Assembly (NCBI RefSeq): GCF_032884065.1 | Contig: NC_088866.1 | Location: 25,175,580 to 25,239,579, forward strand | Source: Artemia franciscana | Taxonomy: Eukaryota; Arthropoda; Branchiopoda; Anostraca; Artemiidae | Direction of reading: 5' to 3' | Length of the DNA stretch: 64,000 nucleotides | Shown: positions 23,251 through 34,439 of the stretch, piece after piece | Layout of the letters: every line of letters begins with the position of its first letter | How positions within the stretch are numbered: the first letter of the stretch is position 1 | The notes under the pieces: generated by a model | The model's input: the letters and a program-made list of their open reading frames with translations, nothing else | Told to the model about the DNA's origin: nothing | Databases searched by the model: none | Translations under genes and position numbers: made by a program

Positions 23251-25630
23251 TTGTGTGGTGTTTGAAATACGCTGAGAAGGTTGCTGTCCCTCCGGAGCGA
23301 ATAAGAAGCAGTACAGGAAAACAAATCAAGTCGTGAGAGCCTGAACTGAAAATTGTGAAAATAAAGCCATAGCGTGGCTGTGAATATTGCTAACGGTCGA
23401 CCACCATCCGGGAATGTATTTGAAATGACACAAAAAAAAACTAAGTGTTGGTTTAAGAGATGTTTGCGATCAAGCTTATATAAAGGGGCTATCCCTATCA
23501 TAGACATCCTACCGATAAGAAAGAATTGGAAACAGTGATTAATTCATCTAAATTAGATGACTCAGCAAATCCTAATTACGTCATCTCACCAGCTGCATGG
23601 TCCGACCACTATTCAGTTATATTTTCCAAAGGTAATCATGAAGTGCAAACGATTTATTTGAAACTGCTCTCTAAAGAGTTCCAGAAAAAACCTAAAACTC
23701 GAACTCATGTTTTGCTTTAGCATCATTCAATGTAAGCGATGATCGAACCTTCAATAGCCGTAAACTTTTCAGCTTCAAAGTAGCTGGAGAACCTTAGCAC
23801 CATGTCAATTTAGCGGCACATCCATTACAAACCTCTGAAGGTGGTTTTGAACCACTTTCAAATAGCCAAAACATTTTTCAGGCCAGATAAAGCTGTTGAA
23901 GAATGGTTTGCATCTTTTAATAATGAAATCCCTCGTAACCTAATTGATTTCTTGGAACAAATATTACGAAACACAAACAACCATACCAATGGTAACGTTT
24001 GGCGATGTTGTTCGGTCAAGCAAGCAGCAACCTCCAGATGAATCACCTTTGTTGGCAACTCTTTCCTCGAGAAAATAAAGGACTACACAGTTAAAACATA
24101 CAACCTTGAAGGGTCCCAATGTCTCTTAGTTAGAACTTGCGTAGTTTAGTGAATCTTTGTAGGTTTGTACTGGGTTTTGCGGCGTAGTTTGTTACAGTTT
24201 AAGATTACGATGGTGTTGCCCTCCTAACATACAATTTCTTTCTACTTCACTTTCATTTTCGATAGGTTCTGATTATTGCTGTCGCTCGTCTTCTAACAGT
24301 ACGATTCTTTGTTCTTCGCTTTCAGTTTTGACACGTTATGGAACGCACTTTCGCGTGTGTGATAATCACAAGATTTTTTTTTCTACACTTTAATTTTGAT
24401 ACATTTTGGTTTTCGCTATCGCTAATAATTATCGCTACCGCTTATCTTCTAACCACATATTTCTTTGTCCTTGCTGTCACATATCTTTTAACCACATATT
24501 TCTTTATTCTTTACTCTCATTTCTTTTCGTTCTGACCGTCTTTGTGCCATGTTTTGTAACCGCATATTTGTTTGTGTTTAGGGAAGCCATTCTCGGCTCT
24601 CACCCTCTTGTGATTTAATTTGATTTCAGTCTTTGTTATTTTGGTGATGAAAATGACCAACATCGACATTCGTTCGTGAATTCCGAATTACGCACTACAC
24701 TACGGTATGTACTACTAGCAAGGGCAAATTATGTCCTGGTCTAGAGAACACGTGGGGAGACGTCAGCCCCACTCATATTAGTTTCTGCTGATTTTGAGTT
24801 TGACTCGCTTATCTATTTTTATTATCTGCTCATTTAGGTTTCATTGATTTAATAATGGCTATTTTTGGTAGTTTTACGCTTGGGAAATTATTTGACTTTA
24901 TTTCATCTCATTTTTGGTTTAACGGAGCTCTTTACTTTTATAAGCAAAAAACTTATTTTGAGGAAAATAAACGAAGACATATTTCTCCTTTTTGGGCAAT
25001 CCTAGGAAGGTTTGAGTAGAGTATGTGCAGAGCTGTTTAGGTTCTCGGGATGATGAGCTAATACGTTTTAAAGAAAAGAGAATAAGAAAAAGTATGGTTT
25101 ATAATTAAAGAGAGAAGCAAGTGTATATACACTGTAGTATAATGGCTCTTACGCAATAACATGTATATACCTTCTTAAAAATCGCAGTCCTTTTGGTCGA
25201 ATCGGTAACTTACAGTTCTAATAACAAAATATGGCTTTTGGAAAATCTGGACCTTTCTACTCTACGAATCTGTCCAAATTTTTGCATGTACTATAACTAT
25301 ATATTAGTGTTGGACGATAATTAGATTAAACAATATATCGATATTCTTACTTTCGGTATTCGATGTATCGATTTCAAAATTTCTGATCATTCTTTGCTCA
25401 GGCTAACTTTTGGTTTTGCCAAAGTTCAATAACAAAATTTATAACTAAAGAGCAATATGCACAATTTTTTCCAAACTGATAAACTTCAATTCCATAATTG
25501 AAAACCAAAAAATTGAGGGCTATTACTCGCCCTCAGGATAAAGAAGAATAAATTGAAGGCTATTCAAAATCAGCAACATGTCAATGTTTTTTCTGAGAAT
25601 CAATTCTTTCTTTCAGCGATTAAAGGAAAA
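23251..25630. other. UFSP1 intron 2, unassigned
   Basis: Open frames at 23526-23720 and 23841-24041 (+) have mixed composition (for example AKTFFRPDKAVEEWFASFNN) and may be remnants of a mobile-element protein, but I recognise neither. From about 24190 to 24560 a loose repeat of CTTCTAACCACATATTTCTTTG variants occurs. The remainder shows nothing. Confidence 0.4.
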
Positions 25631-25634
25631 AACA

Positions 25635-26345
25635 GGTGCTTCTCAACCGAAAGTAAGGAGTAATACTAAAACTTAAAATGATCAGGAACTTTTCGGTACC
25701 GTGTATCAGTGGGATACCCTCTACTCAATACCTAGCCCTTCACACTAAGATTTTTTAGTATTAAAAAACATACTTTATATTTTAATTAAACAACCTTTGT
25801 GTTTCAGGTGTAGTTCTTAATGGACAGGGACAAAAGTCATATTCAACTTATCCCCTCATAGATTTTTTATATAGATTCATAGATTTTAATTTTGTTCCTT
25901 ATTAAAGTTGCAAAATTTGTTGTTTTTTTAATTGACTTTGATCAATTTTAAAATAGTCCTGGAAAATCTGCCTTTCCCCTCCCTGAAAAATTCCCTCCCC
26001 ATGAAAATTCCTCCTTGGAAAGCTCCTTCCGCAAAAAATCCTTTCGATCATTCCATACCTGCTGGAAAATCCACCCAGAAAATTTTTTGCGGACAATTCC
26101 GTCTGGAAAATTTTCTTGAGCCTACTTTCATTTGAAAAAAAAGACTTCTTTTTAATTAAATTTCAAGCTGATTTTCACTTCATGTCAAAACCCATCATCC
26201 GTGGAAAATAATTCCTGGAAATTTTCCCCTCCCAATGGGATGTTTCACCCGCAGAAAAATCCTCCCATTGAAAATTACTCTCGTGAAAACTTCCCCATGA
26301 AGAAGTTTTTCCGGGTAACTTTCCTGGAACTTCACCACATGTAAA
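25635..26345 (+). repeat. Degraded palindromic-core family fragments
   Basis: A left-arm-like stretch (CAACCGAAAGTAAGGAGTAATAC and following) at about 25650 and a core-like part to 25870. Then comes a run of repeated GAAAATTCCTCC-like motifs at 25965-26335, which also occur in other family copies (about 18460, 29560 and 32735). Confidence 0.5.
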
Positions 26346-26689
26346 ATTGAATTAGCAAAGAGAAAGTAAGTCAAATAAAAAGAATCTCGCAAAGGAGTAG
26401 GTAAGTTTTACTTGGGGTAGGTTTTACTACCCTAAGAAATTCTGGTTTGACTCGTAAAAACGTAAGAAAATGCATACAAACACAGTTTTGATGTGTTTTT
26501 CGAAGTTTTTCTTCATAAACACCCCTTTCAATAGGTCTGTCGCTAAAAAGCATTGCTAAATGGAGAATAATTTGCAAATCGACATGAAAAACTTAAAAAG
26601 GGTGTTTGTTTAGTTTTGCTTCTTCTACTTTAAGAAAAATTTTAGAAATTCAATTTGAAGAATTTCTGAAATTTCAGAAATTCAATTTA

Positions 26690-27337
26690 GAGAAAAAAGA
26701 AAAGGCTGCTCTTCGGGCAAAAGAAATGGAGAAGCTCCTTGACCCTTGTATTAAGCACCTCAAAGCTGAAACCAAAATAATGCAACGTCGACGTGACTAC
26801 AAAAAGGCAATGGAGAAGTATGGAGAATTCGTGAAAATCTTCACAGATGGCTCAGCATTAGGAGAGGGAGTCGCTGGATGTGCAGTAGCTATTCCTGATC
26901 TAGGACGAATCAAAATTCAAAAAATCCGATACGAAAAAGCAACTCAAGCAGAGTTACAAGGCCTTTTGGAAGCTCTTTTACTGATTTTAGACTCGACCTG
27001 GAAGTTGGGCGATTCTGTTGCCATTTGTACAGACGCGCTAACCGGCTTAGAATCCTGAATAAGTGTCAAGGCTCACAAAAAAGAATCATTAATTCGACGC
27101 ATTCAAGATACTGCCTTTAGAGCTTCAAAAAAGTTAAAAGTTCTGAAGTTTATGTGGCTACCAGCCCACATGGGAATAGCAGACAACGAACAGGCTGATC
27201 TAGGTGCAAGGCACGCGGCAAACATCATGAACAGCAAGCCAGACATCATATGTTATTATCCAAGAGTAGAGAAGGATTTTTTGCGCGACAATTTAGCAAA
27301 GAAAGCTAAATTTCTTCCAAAAAAAAGAGAAGCCTGA
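26690..27337 (+). pseudogene. RNase H domain of a non-LTR retrotransposon, one stop
   Basis: An RNase HI domain read through one in-frame TGA (27056-27058). Visible motifs are IFTDGSALGEGVAGCAVAIP (catalytic Asp), QAELQGLLEAL (Glu), VAICTDALTGLE (Asp), then after the stop FMWLPAHMGIADNEQADLGA (with the His and final Asp). All four catalytic positions are present. This pattern is that of the RNase H of jockey, R1 or I-type retrotransposons and not of the RTE-like element elsewhere in the window. No reverse transcriptase is adjacent, and upstream there is only a Lys-rich stretch (about 26690-26840). Most likely an isolated, decaying fragment in UFSP1 intron 2. Confidence 0.75.
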
Positions 27338-29204
27338 GAAAAATAAGAAAAGGCTGTTGGAACCTGATCAGAAAATGTGCTTTAATAGGGCTCCGAAGGA
27401 TGCTCAGTTACTGGTCAGCTACTCTTCAGTCAGCTACTAAAACCTATTTCCGTTAGAAAAAAGAAAGATATTCAAGAACATATACTTACGAAATGCATGT
27501 CATCTATATAATATTCCTGAGTAGAGTATTTTCATCTATTCTTGTGACTTTCAGTGCTTTATGGATAAATTTTGTTTCTTTTATACAAATAAATCCTAAT
27601 TATCAACATTTTTAATTGTTCAATTAGGAATGCCTTAGCTAAAGATATCACTGATTTAGGTTGCGATTAGAAGTTTACGATTCTGCAAACTATGTTAATT
27701 ACAATTAGCTTTTTAATTGTTAAATTATAGTAAGAAAGCCTTACCTTCTCCTTAGTCGTTGTTGATGAAGGCCATGACTGGAGCTTTGTGATACCCTAAA
27801 TTACTTTCGCCGGATGGATTTGTGGATCTCTTTATGGGGGAGGGAGGGGTAGTGGCTTATAAATCCTGACGCCACGCAAATTTGCGTTACGCCGGCAAAT
27901 AGCAGATATTAGGAAAATCATTGGCGCGCCCCCTATTTTTTTTATTAGTAAGGTGCCTCAAACTTGTTCAAAACACCTTGGTGACGTATCATTCAAATTT
28001 GAACAAAAAGATGATTTTGTTAAAGCCCTTTAGAACTTCAAAGGTTTGTACTACATAATGAATAACTTAAATTTGAGGAAAACACGAAAACCTGCTATCT
28101 CAAATACTTAGTTGAAGACTCTATGGGATCAAGAGTATTTTTTAAGACTTTTAATCTCTTACTTTTCAATAGACGGCAGAACACTGAAAAAGTTCAGTAC
28201 TCAGTTCGTCTAGGGGAAGAGGGGAAAACTACAGAAAAACAACATCTTGCAAAAGCCCAGCCGCATAACATTTATACCACAACCCATTTGGAGGCACTAA
28301 CTAGGACAAGATTTAGACGATGGAAGCCGCAATGAATGCAAATGCAAGAGGAAACTACCTTATATCTCCATTCTAACAGGCAAGGGCCTTGGAACGGGGG
28401 GGGGCAGCACCTCAAATTTTTTTATTCGGTTAAACTTAGACTAAGAGTCCAAAATTATGCCGAATTACTTTAAAAAAGGAGTAGATACAATAAAATCTCG
28501 GATAATCCAAAATTTTAATCCGATTTTGATACCAATTCAAGATTCGGCAAAAAAGGTCAAAAATTCAAAAATTAAAAATATAAGTTCTTTGAAGGAATAC
28601 CTGGAACTTAGTGGCTGGAACTTTTTCCAGCCACTTGAGTATTATGTTGGTAAATGTAAAGCATTTTCAATAATCATTTATAGATACTAATGATTCACTT
28701 GCAACAAACCTACTATGTAATTTAAATAGTTTTTACGATTTCCAATGGGACCTGAGATTAAGTTTTTTATTTCTTTTTCTACATCTCTAAACTTAGAATT
28801 TTGTGCATTTAGAGAACTACGAAATGCAAAAGCTGCAATGACAGCAGTTTGAAGCGCCAAACGAGCATTTTAAAGCTCATATTTTTCAAATTGTATTAGT
28901 GGTTTTATAAGTCAATATGGATATTTAAAGGAATTATCTAAACCAAGCGTGCAATATGGATTTTGACGGGTGATAATTTCCTTTTATTACTAAACATTCC
29001 CTATGTAAAATAAATGGTTAAATTCCGATGCTTAACATTACAGAAATAAGATGAGTTGGCCTAAGAAAAATTACTGCCCGAGGAACCCATCCTCAAAATG
29101 TTAAATTAATGACCAGAAATTGTTTTAGACGTTTCTGAACTTAATCTAAATTTAAATGAACATTAAATAGACTTAATCACATTAACTTCCTTTAAAATTA
29201 AATA
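27338..29204. other. UFSP1 intron 2, no recognised feature
   Basis: AT-rich sequence. I see no exon or clear repeat. A small palindrome, ACGCAAATTTGCGT, lies near 27875. Confidence 0.45.
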
Positions 29205-30338
29205 AAAATAACAAGTTTTTTCAACTGAAAGTAAGGGGCAACATTAAAACTTAAAACGAACAGAAATTATTCCGTACATGAAAAGGACTGTCTCCTCATC
29301 AACATCCCGCTCTTTACGCTAATATTTTAAAAAGTAGAGTTGGGACAAAGAGGCAATGTTTAGCGTAAAGAGCAGGGCGTTGATGAGGGGACAGCCTCTC
29401 CACTGACAAACTCTCCACTGAAAAATCCTTCCTCCCAAAGGGTGAAAATTTACCAAAGACAATTACCCTTAACGTCTCCATGCATAAAATTGAGTAGGCA
29501 GTGAGAAAGTAAGACATGAGAAGAATTTCGTATAGGAATTCTGGCAAATCCCCCTATGTTCAATTTCCTCTGAAAAATTCTCCCGCTGGAAACTTCCATC
29601 CCCATGAAAAACTCTCCCCGTGGAAAATCCCACCAGTAGAAAATCCCCCCCGAAAAATGCATGCATACTTCCCTATAATAAATACGATACCTAAACAATA
29701 GACAAATTTTGTAACTTTGACCTTTCCTCAGGGACTGTGGGGGTCCTGATATCTCCAAAGGCAGATTGTTTTGGCCTTTTGGTTTTAAAATTTTGATAGA
29801 CAATTTTGAGATAAAAAGGGGCGTGGGAGGAGGCCTGGTTGCCCACAAATTTTTTGGTCACTTAAAAAGGGCGCTAGAAAATTTCAATTTCCGTTCGAAA
29901 GAGCTCTTTTCCGATATTTTAGGATAACTATGTCAACACGATCGCCTCTGGGAAAAACAAACGAAAAACAAACAGATAAGCACGCATCCGTGATCTTTCT
30001 TCTGGCAAAAATACAAAATTCCACTTTTTTCAGATAGGCGCTTGAAACTTCTGCAGTAGGATTCTCTGATATGCTGAATTTTAAAGTTTTATTTTCATAA
30101 GGATTCTATGACTTATAGGTGGTTTTCCCCTTTTTTCAAAAATCAGGCAATTTTTTCCAAGCTCGTAATCTTTCATGGATGAGACCAAACTTAATGAAAC
30201 TTATTCGAAGTCAGCATAAAACTCCTATTCCTTTGATATATCTATTAGTATCAAAATCCCGTTTTCTAGAGTTTCGGTTACTATTGAGCCGGGTCGCTCC
30301 TTACATACAGTTCGTTATCACCAACTGTTTGATGTTGC
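29205..30338 (+). repeat. Palindromic-core family copy
   Basis: Starts with a left arm (CAACTGAAAGTAAGGGGCAAC) at about 29218, a core at 29300-29390 with a truncated right arm, and GAAAA-TCC-type motifs. Then come a module with TGGTCACTTAAAAAGGGCGC (about 29855), the conserved 400-bp tail, and the hairpin end (TACAGTTCGTTATCACCAACTGTTTGAT, one stem mismatch) at about 30311-30338. It lies 71 bp beyond the UFSP1 exon 2 donor. Confidence 0.7.
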
Positions 30339-30408
30339 CCTTTTTGATGTTTCATTGGTGTCATTATTAATATTACCAATTATATGTTATATTTATCTAT
30401 GCTGATAC

Positions 30409-30582
30409 CTCAAGACTTCCGATCCATTCCCGTGATCCAATGAATGCCTTAGGTTTATCTTCAATTTCGACAAGGATCTCTTGAATATTCCTCAAGGTGG
30501 GTACTTTCTTCATATCCAATTGTTTTTGGGTGCAAACCCATGAACAGATGGTCTGAAGGGTTCTATAGCCGCATCCCCAACC
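30409..30582 (-). CDS. UFSP1: UFSP1 exon 2 (catalytic cysteine)
   Basis: A 174-bp exon of exactly 58 codons in phase 0 on both sides. The minus-strand acceptor is ACTTTCAG and the donor GAG|GTATCA. It opens with [15 protein letters not shown], the signature of UFM1-specific proteases in which the Cys (residue 44 of the assembled protein) is the nucleophile. It continues to [18 protein letters not shown], with the conserved GSREWIG motif. The combination GYRTLQT and IGSREWIG matches UFSP1. No defect is visible. Confidence 0.96.
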
Positions 30583-30769
30583 CTGAAAGTAGAATTATTA
30601 GTGACATATGCTATTTTGTTTGTTTTTGTTAGTCAAAAACACGGAAGACAAACTAGGTGTCGCCCGTGTTAATCGCTTTTGATTTTTTATCCTAATTCTT
30701 TAGTACAACTGCTCAAGTAAAAGGGCCTTTGAATTGGAAGAAGGAATATTTCTAACAAATTATAACACT

Positions 30770-31318
30770 TTAGCAGGAAGAGGGGGAGGTTGAGATGGGT
30801 CAGCCCCCCTCGTACACAGATAGTTTCTGCTTTTAATTTTTTTTATGTAGTTCCTTACTTTCATTTGAAAAAACTTGTTTATTTTTTTAAGTTAGTTTCT
30901 GGTCGTTTTCTAATCATACTCACGCCTATCCAGGATAAAATGAGGGCCATCGCACCCTTAATCCCCCTTTGTCTGTTTTTGACTGTATATACATATGTAT
31001 ATCAATACTATTATTAATAAATTGGTATTAATATATTATTAATAAATTGGTAGCATCCTGACTTTCATTAAAAATGGCTTGAATTTGGCGGGTGGGGAGG
31101 GCTTTTCCATTTTTTGAAAATTAGGTATAATTTTTCGAGTTGGTAACTTTTGATGGGTATCATTAAACTTAATGTACTTTATATATTTGGAATCAGGATA
31201 AAAACCCAATTCTTTTTTGTATCTATTGTTTTCAAAACTCTGTTTGAAGAGTTTCGGTTACTATTCAGCTAAGTCACTCCTTACTTACAGTCCGTTACAA
31301 CGAACAGCTTGACCCGTG
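30770..31318 (+). repeat. Two truncated palindromic-core family pieces
   Basis: A diverged right arm at about 30775-30885 (AACACTTTAGCAGGAAGAGG to TTACTTTCATTTGAAAAAAC) and a separate tail piece at about 31080-31318 that ends in the family hairpin (ACAGTCCGTTACAACGAACAGCTTGA). Both are plus-oriented. Confidence 0.6.
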
Positions 31319-31837
31319 TGACTAGAATATTCAACCAGGTCAAAGAGATGAGACACTGAACCTTATAGTATCGTTCATTTCTGATTGAATGATATTCACT
31401 TAAACTATCGAATTTCAGGAGTTTCGATACGGGCCATAAATAGAGTGTCGTCATATACGGTAGGTGAGGGTGTCCCCTGTAGTACTCTACTCCCAAAGTA
31501 TATAGCACTATCTAAATAATGCAGAGTAATTACATCAATTTACCATGTGAAAAACGCCGAATGATTTTAAGAAGAATTTTGAATTTGGTAGTCACTACTT
31601 GTCGCTACTGCTTGTCGATAGCAGCTTATTCAGTAGCAATTAGCTGAGAAAAAGGCTTGTCTAATATCAAGGCTGATTATTAAGCTCACAAATTAATTAC
31701 AGAAGTAAAAATTTCCTATCGTTTAAAAATTTCCTAGGATAGTTTCTAGGCCAATCGATTAAAAATAAGTGATTTGAAGTTATCTGAGTTATCAAACCTG
31801 AGATTTACGCTACATTTCTTTAATACATTAACTAAAA

Positions 31838-33450
31838 AAAAAACAGTTTTTTTTAACGGAAAGTAAGGAGCGGCATTAAAACTTAAAACGAACAGAAATT
31901 ACTTCATATATGAAAGGGGCTGCTTCCTCATCAACGCCCCGCTCTTTACGCTAAAGTTTGACTCTTTCTCTTAACTCTACTTTTTAAAACAGTAACAAAC
32001 TTTAGCGTAAAGAGCGGGGCGTTGATGAGGAAGCAGCCCCTTTCACATACGAAGTAATTTCTGTTCGTTTTAAGTTTTAATGCCGCTCTTTACTTTCCGT
32101 TAAAAAAACTTGTTTTTTATTTAATTTCTGAACGTTTTTGAATCAATGCATGTTTTGATTTTGGCTCACAGCAGATGAATAATGAAAACGAAATTTGCAT
32201 ATTTACTTTTTTGGCTAAATGGCTTTCTCATAGTTTTGATCGAATGACTTTGAGGAAAAAAGGAGCGGGGGAGGAGGCCTAGTTGCCCTCCAATTTTTGG
32301 TTACTTAAAAAGGCAACTAGAACTTTTAATTTTTTACGAATGTTTTTATTAGTAAAAGATATACGTAACTTACAAATTAGCTTACGTAACGAACTTCTGT
32401 ATTCTCATGTTTTTATGACGTATATGAGGGGCTCCCCCTCGTCAGTACCTCGCTCTTTACACTAAAGCTTAAATTTTGTCCCAATTTCTTAAGAATGACC
32501 CCTGAATCACAAAAGCCGTAGAGTAAATAGTTGAAGTTACTAAAAATACTTTAGCGTAAAGAGTGGGGTGTTAAGAGGAGGTGAGCCCATCATATGCGTA
32601 ATAATTTCTGTTCGTTTTAAGTTTTAATGCTTCTCCTTACTTTCAGTTGAAGAAACTTTTTCATATTTATTTTTTCATTTTTTTTTAAATAATGCTAGAA
32701 AATCCTGCGCTCCCTTCATGAAAATTTTCTGTCCCCATGACAAATTCCTCCAAGGAAAGTTCCCAAAACATATCCCCCTCTTCTCAACACCCCCCCCCCC
32801 CAACCTAAAAATTCCCCTGAAAACGTCTGTACACTTCCAAATGACCATTACTATATGTAAGCACTGGTCAAAGTTTTTAACTTGTAGCCCCTCCCACGGG
32901 GACTGCGGGGGAGTAAGTCGTCACCAAAGACATAGTTATAAGGTTTTACGCTAAATAAAATGGCTATTCCAGAATTTTGATCCGGTGACTTTGGGAAAAT
33001 AATTAGCGTGGGAAGGGGCCTAGATGCCCTCCATTTTTTTGTCACTTAAAAAGGGTACTAGAACTTTTCATTTCCTTTAGAATGAGCCCTCTCGCAAGAT
33101 TCTAGGACCACTTGGTCAATACGATCACCCACGGGGAAAAAACAACAAAAAAACAAACAAACAAATAAACACGCATCCGTGATCTGCCTTCTGGCAAAAA
33201 ATACAAAATTCCACATTTTTCTAGATAGGAGCTTGAAACATTTACGATAGGGTTCTCTGATACGCTGAATCTGATGGTGTGATTTTCCTTAAGATTCTAT
33301 GTCTTTTAGGGGTTGTTTCCCCCTATTTTCTAAAATAAGGCAATTTTTCTCAGGCTTGTAACTTTTGATGGGTAAGATTAAACTTGATGAAACTTATATA
33401 TTTAAAATCAATGTTAAAATGCGATTCTTTTGATGTAGCTATTAGTATAA
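31838..33450 (+). repeat. Palindromic-core family copy with near-perfect palindrome
   Basis: The first core (about 31846-32110) has two arms of about 114 bp that differ at about three positions, around a spacer of roughly 20 bp. Then come the module (TTTTGATCGAATGACTTTGAG, 32237), a second diverged core (32405-32660), the CCATGACAAATTCCTCC part (32740), a second module (32975-33075) and the tail. The tail breaks off at about 33440 without the terminal hairpin. It sits in UFSP1 intron 1. Confidence 0.8.
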
Positions 33451-34139
33451 TATTCCATTTTTCCCCCAACCCCAAAAAAAAACCTTCCCCCAGAAAATAG
33501 GTAGTGCTTATACAGTCCTTAGCTCTTTCTGGTCCTAAGACACTTGTTGTTTCTTTCTAGATCTAAATGGCCAGAAGACTTGAGATACATGTGTAACAAG
33601 TCGACTGTGTCACCCAAATCAGATTATGAGATAATGAATCAATAATCAACAAGCTTCATCAATATATCAACTCTACCATCCCTTGCTCCTCCAAGAACAC
33701 ATTAATTCGTGATTCATAAAAATTCATAAGAATTAATAATGTCTAATTCATAAGAATTAAACATTTATTTTTTATAGAAAGCTTTCTAGGTTATATAGAA
33801 AGAAACTATTGTACCATCTATTTCATCTATTTATTTTCAAAGGGTACTGGATATGGCAAGCTCCCATCCTGAATTTAGGCACATTTGGTTCCCAAATTAG
33901 CAAGCTACTACCTTGAGTTTAGACTCAATAAGATTCCTATGGACACCAAACAACGCTGCTTAAGTGATCTTTATGCATTTCTTCTTTCTGGATTTTGTAG
34001 CGGACTTTCTATGTACTGTCAAGTAAGACTTTACTCAGTAAAACTAAATTTTCACACCCATGAATGTTCTAAACATTACAAGAGATATCAAAAACATCAC
34101 AGAAGATATTTAAAATATCAAAGGAAGCATAAAACTTAC

Positions 34140-34259
34140 TCTGTCATCCACTCCATCGCAGCCATAGTTGAAATAAATGTAATCACCAGATATCCTCGTT
34201 ACTTTTCTAATGGGAGAATCAGTTGGGTCTTCCAATCCTAAATGAATATTTTTAAGCAT
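34140..34259 (-). CDS. UFSP1: UFSP1 exon 1 (N-terminal)
   Basis: Forty codons from ATG (34259-34257) to the donor AGA|GTAAGT, phase 0. The translation starts MLKNIHLGL and ends GDYIYFNYGCDGVDDR, so the join to exon 2 reads DGVDDR-GWGCGYR. The family has the same arrangement, with a Tyr-rich strand just before the catalytic Cys. A possible acceptor (GTTTCAG|TG) stands right before the ATG, so the leader may contain a further non-coding exon or the protein may start slightly upstream. Starting here, the four exons give 216 residues, close to the length expected for a compact UFSP1. Confidence 0.88.
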
Positions 34260-34439
34260 CACTGAAACGGCCTGTAACGAGAAAGTTCCTATTTGAAATT
34301 ACAACAATTTATTTTTACAGAAGAAGCCAAAACTTACTTGCTTGAATTTCAAACGAAGCATTGACTTTAGTCCCAATTTAATTTACAGGGTCAGCTTCGA
34401 CTCCTAGGAGACTATTTATCCAGATTAATTTAAAAAAAA

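Noticed and set aside
23841-24058. Small gene in UFSP1 intron 2 (frames on both strands)
   Set aside because: Composition is plausible, but I recognise no family and see no splice or start context that would support it.
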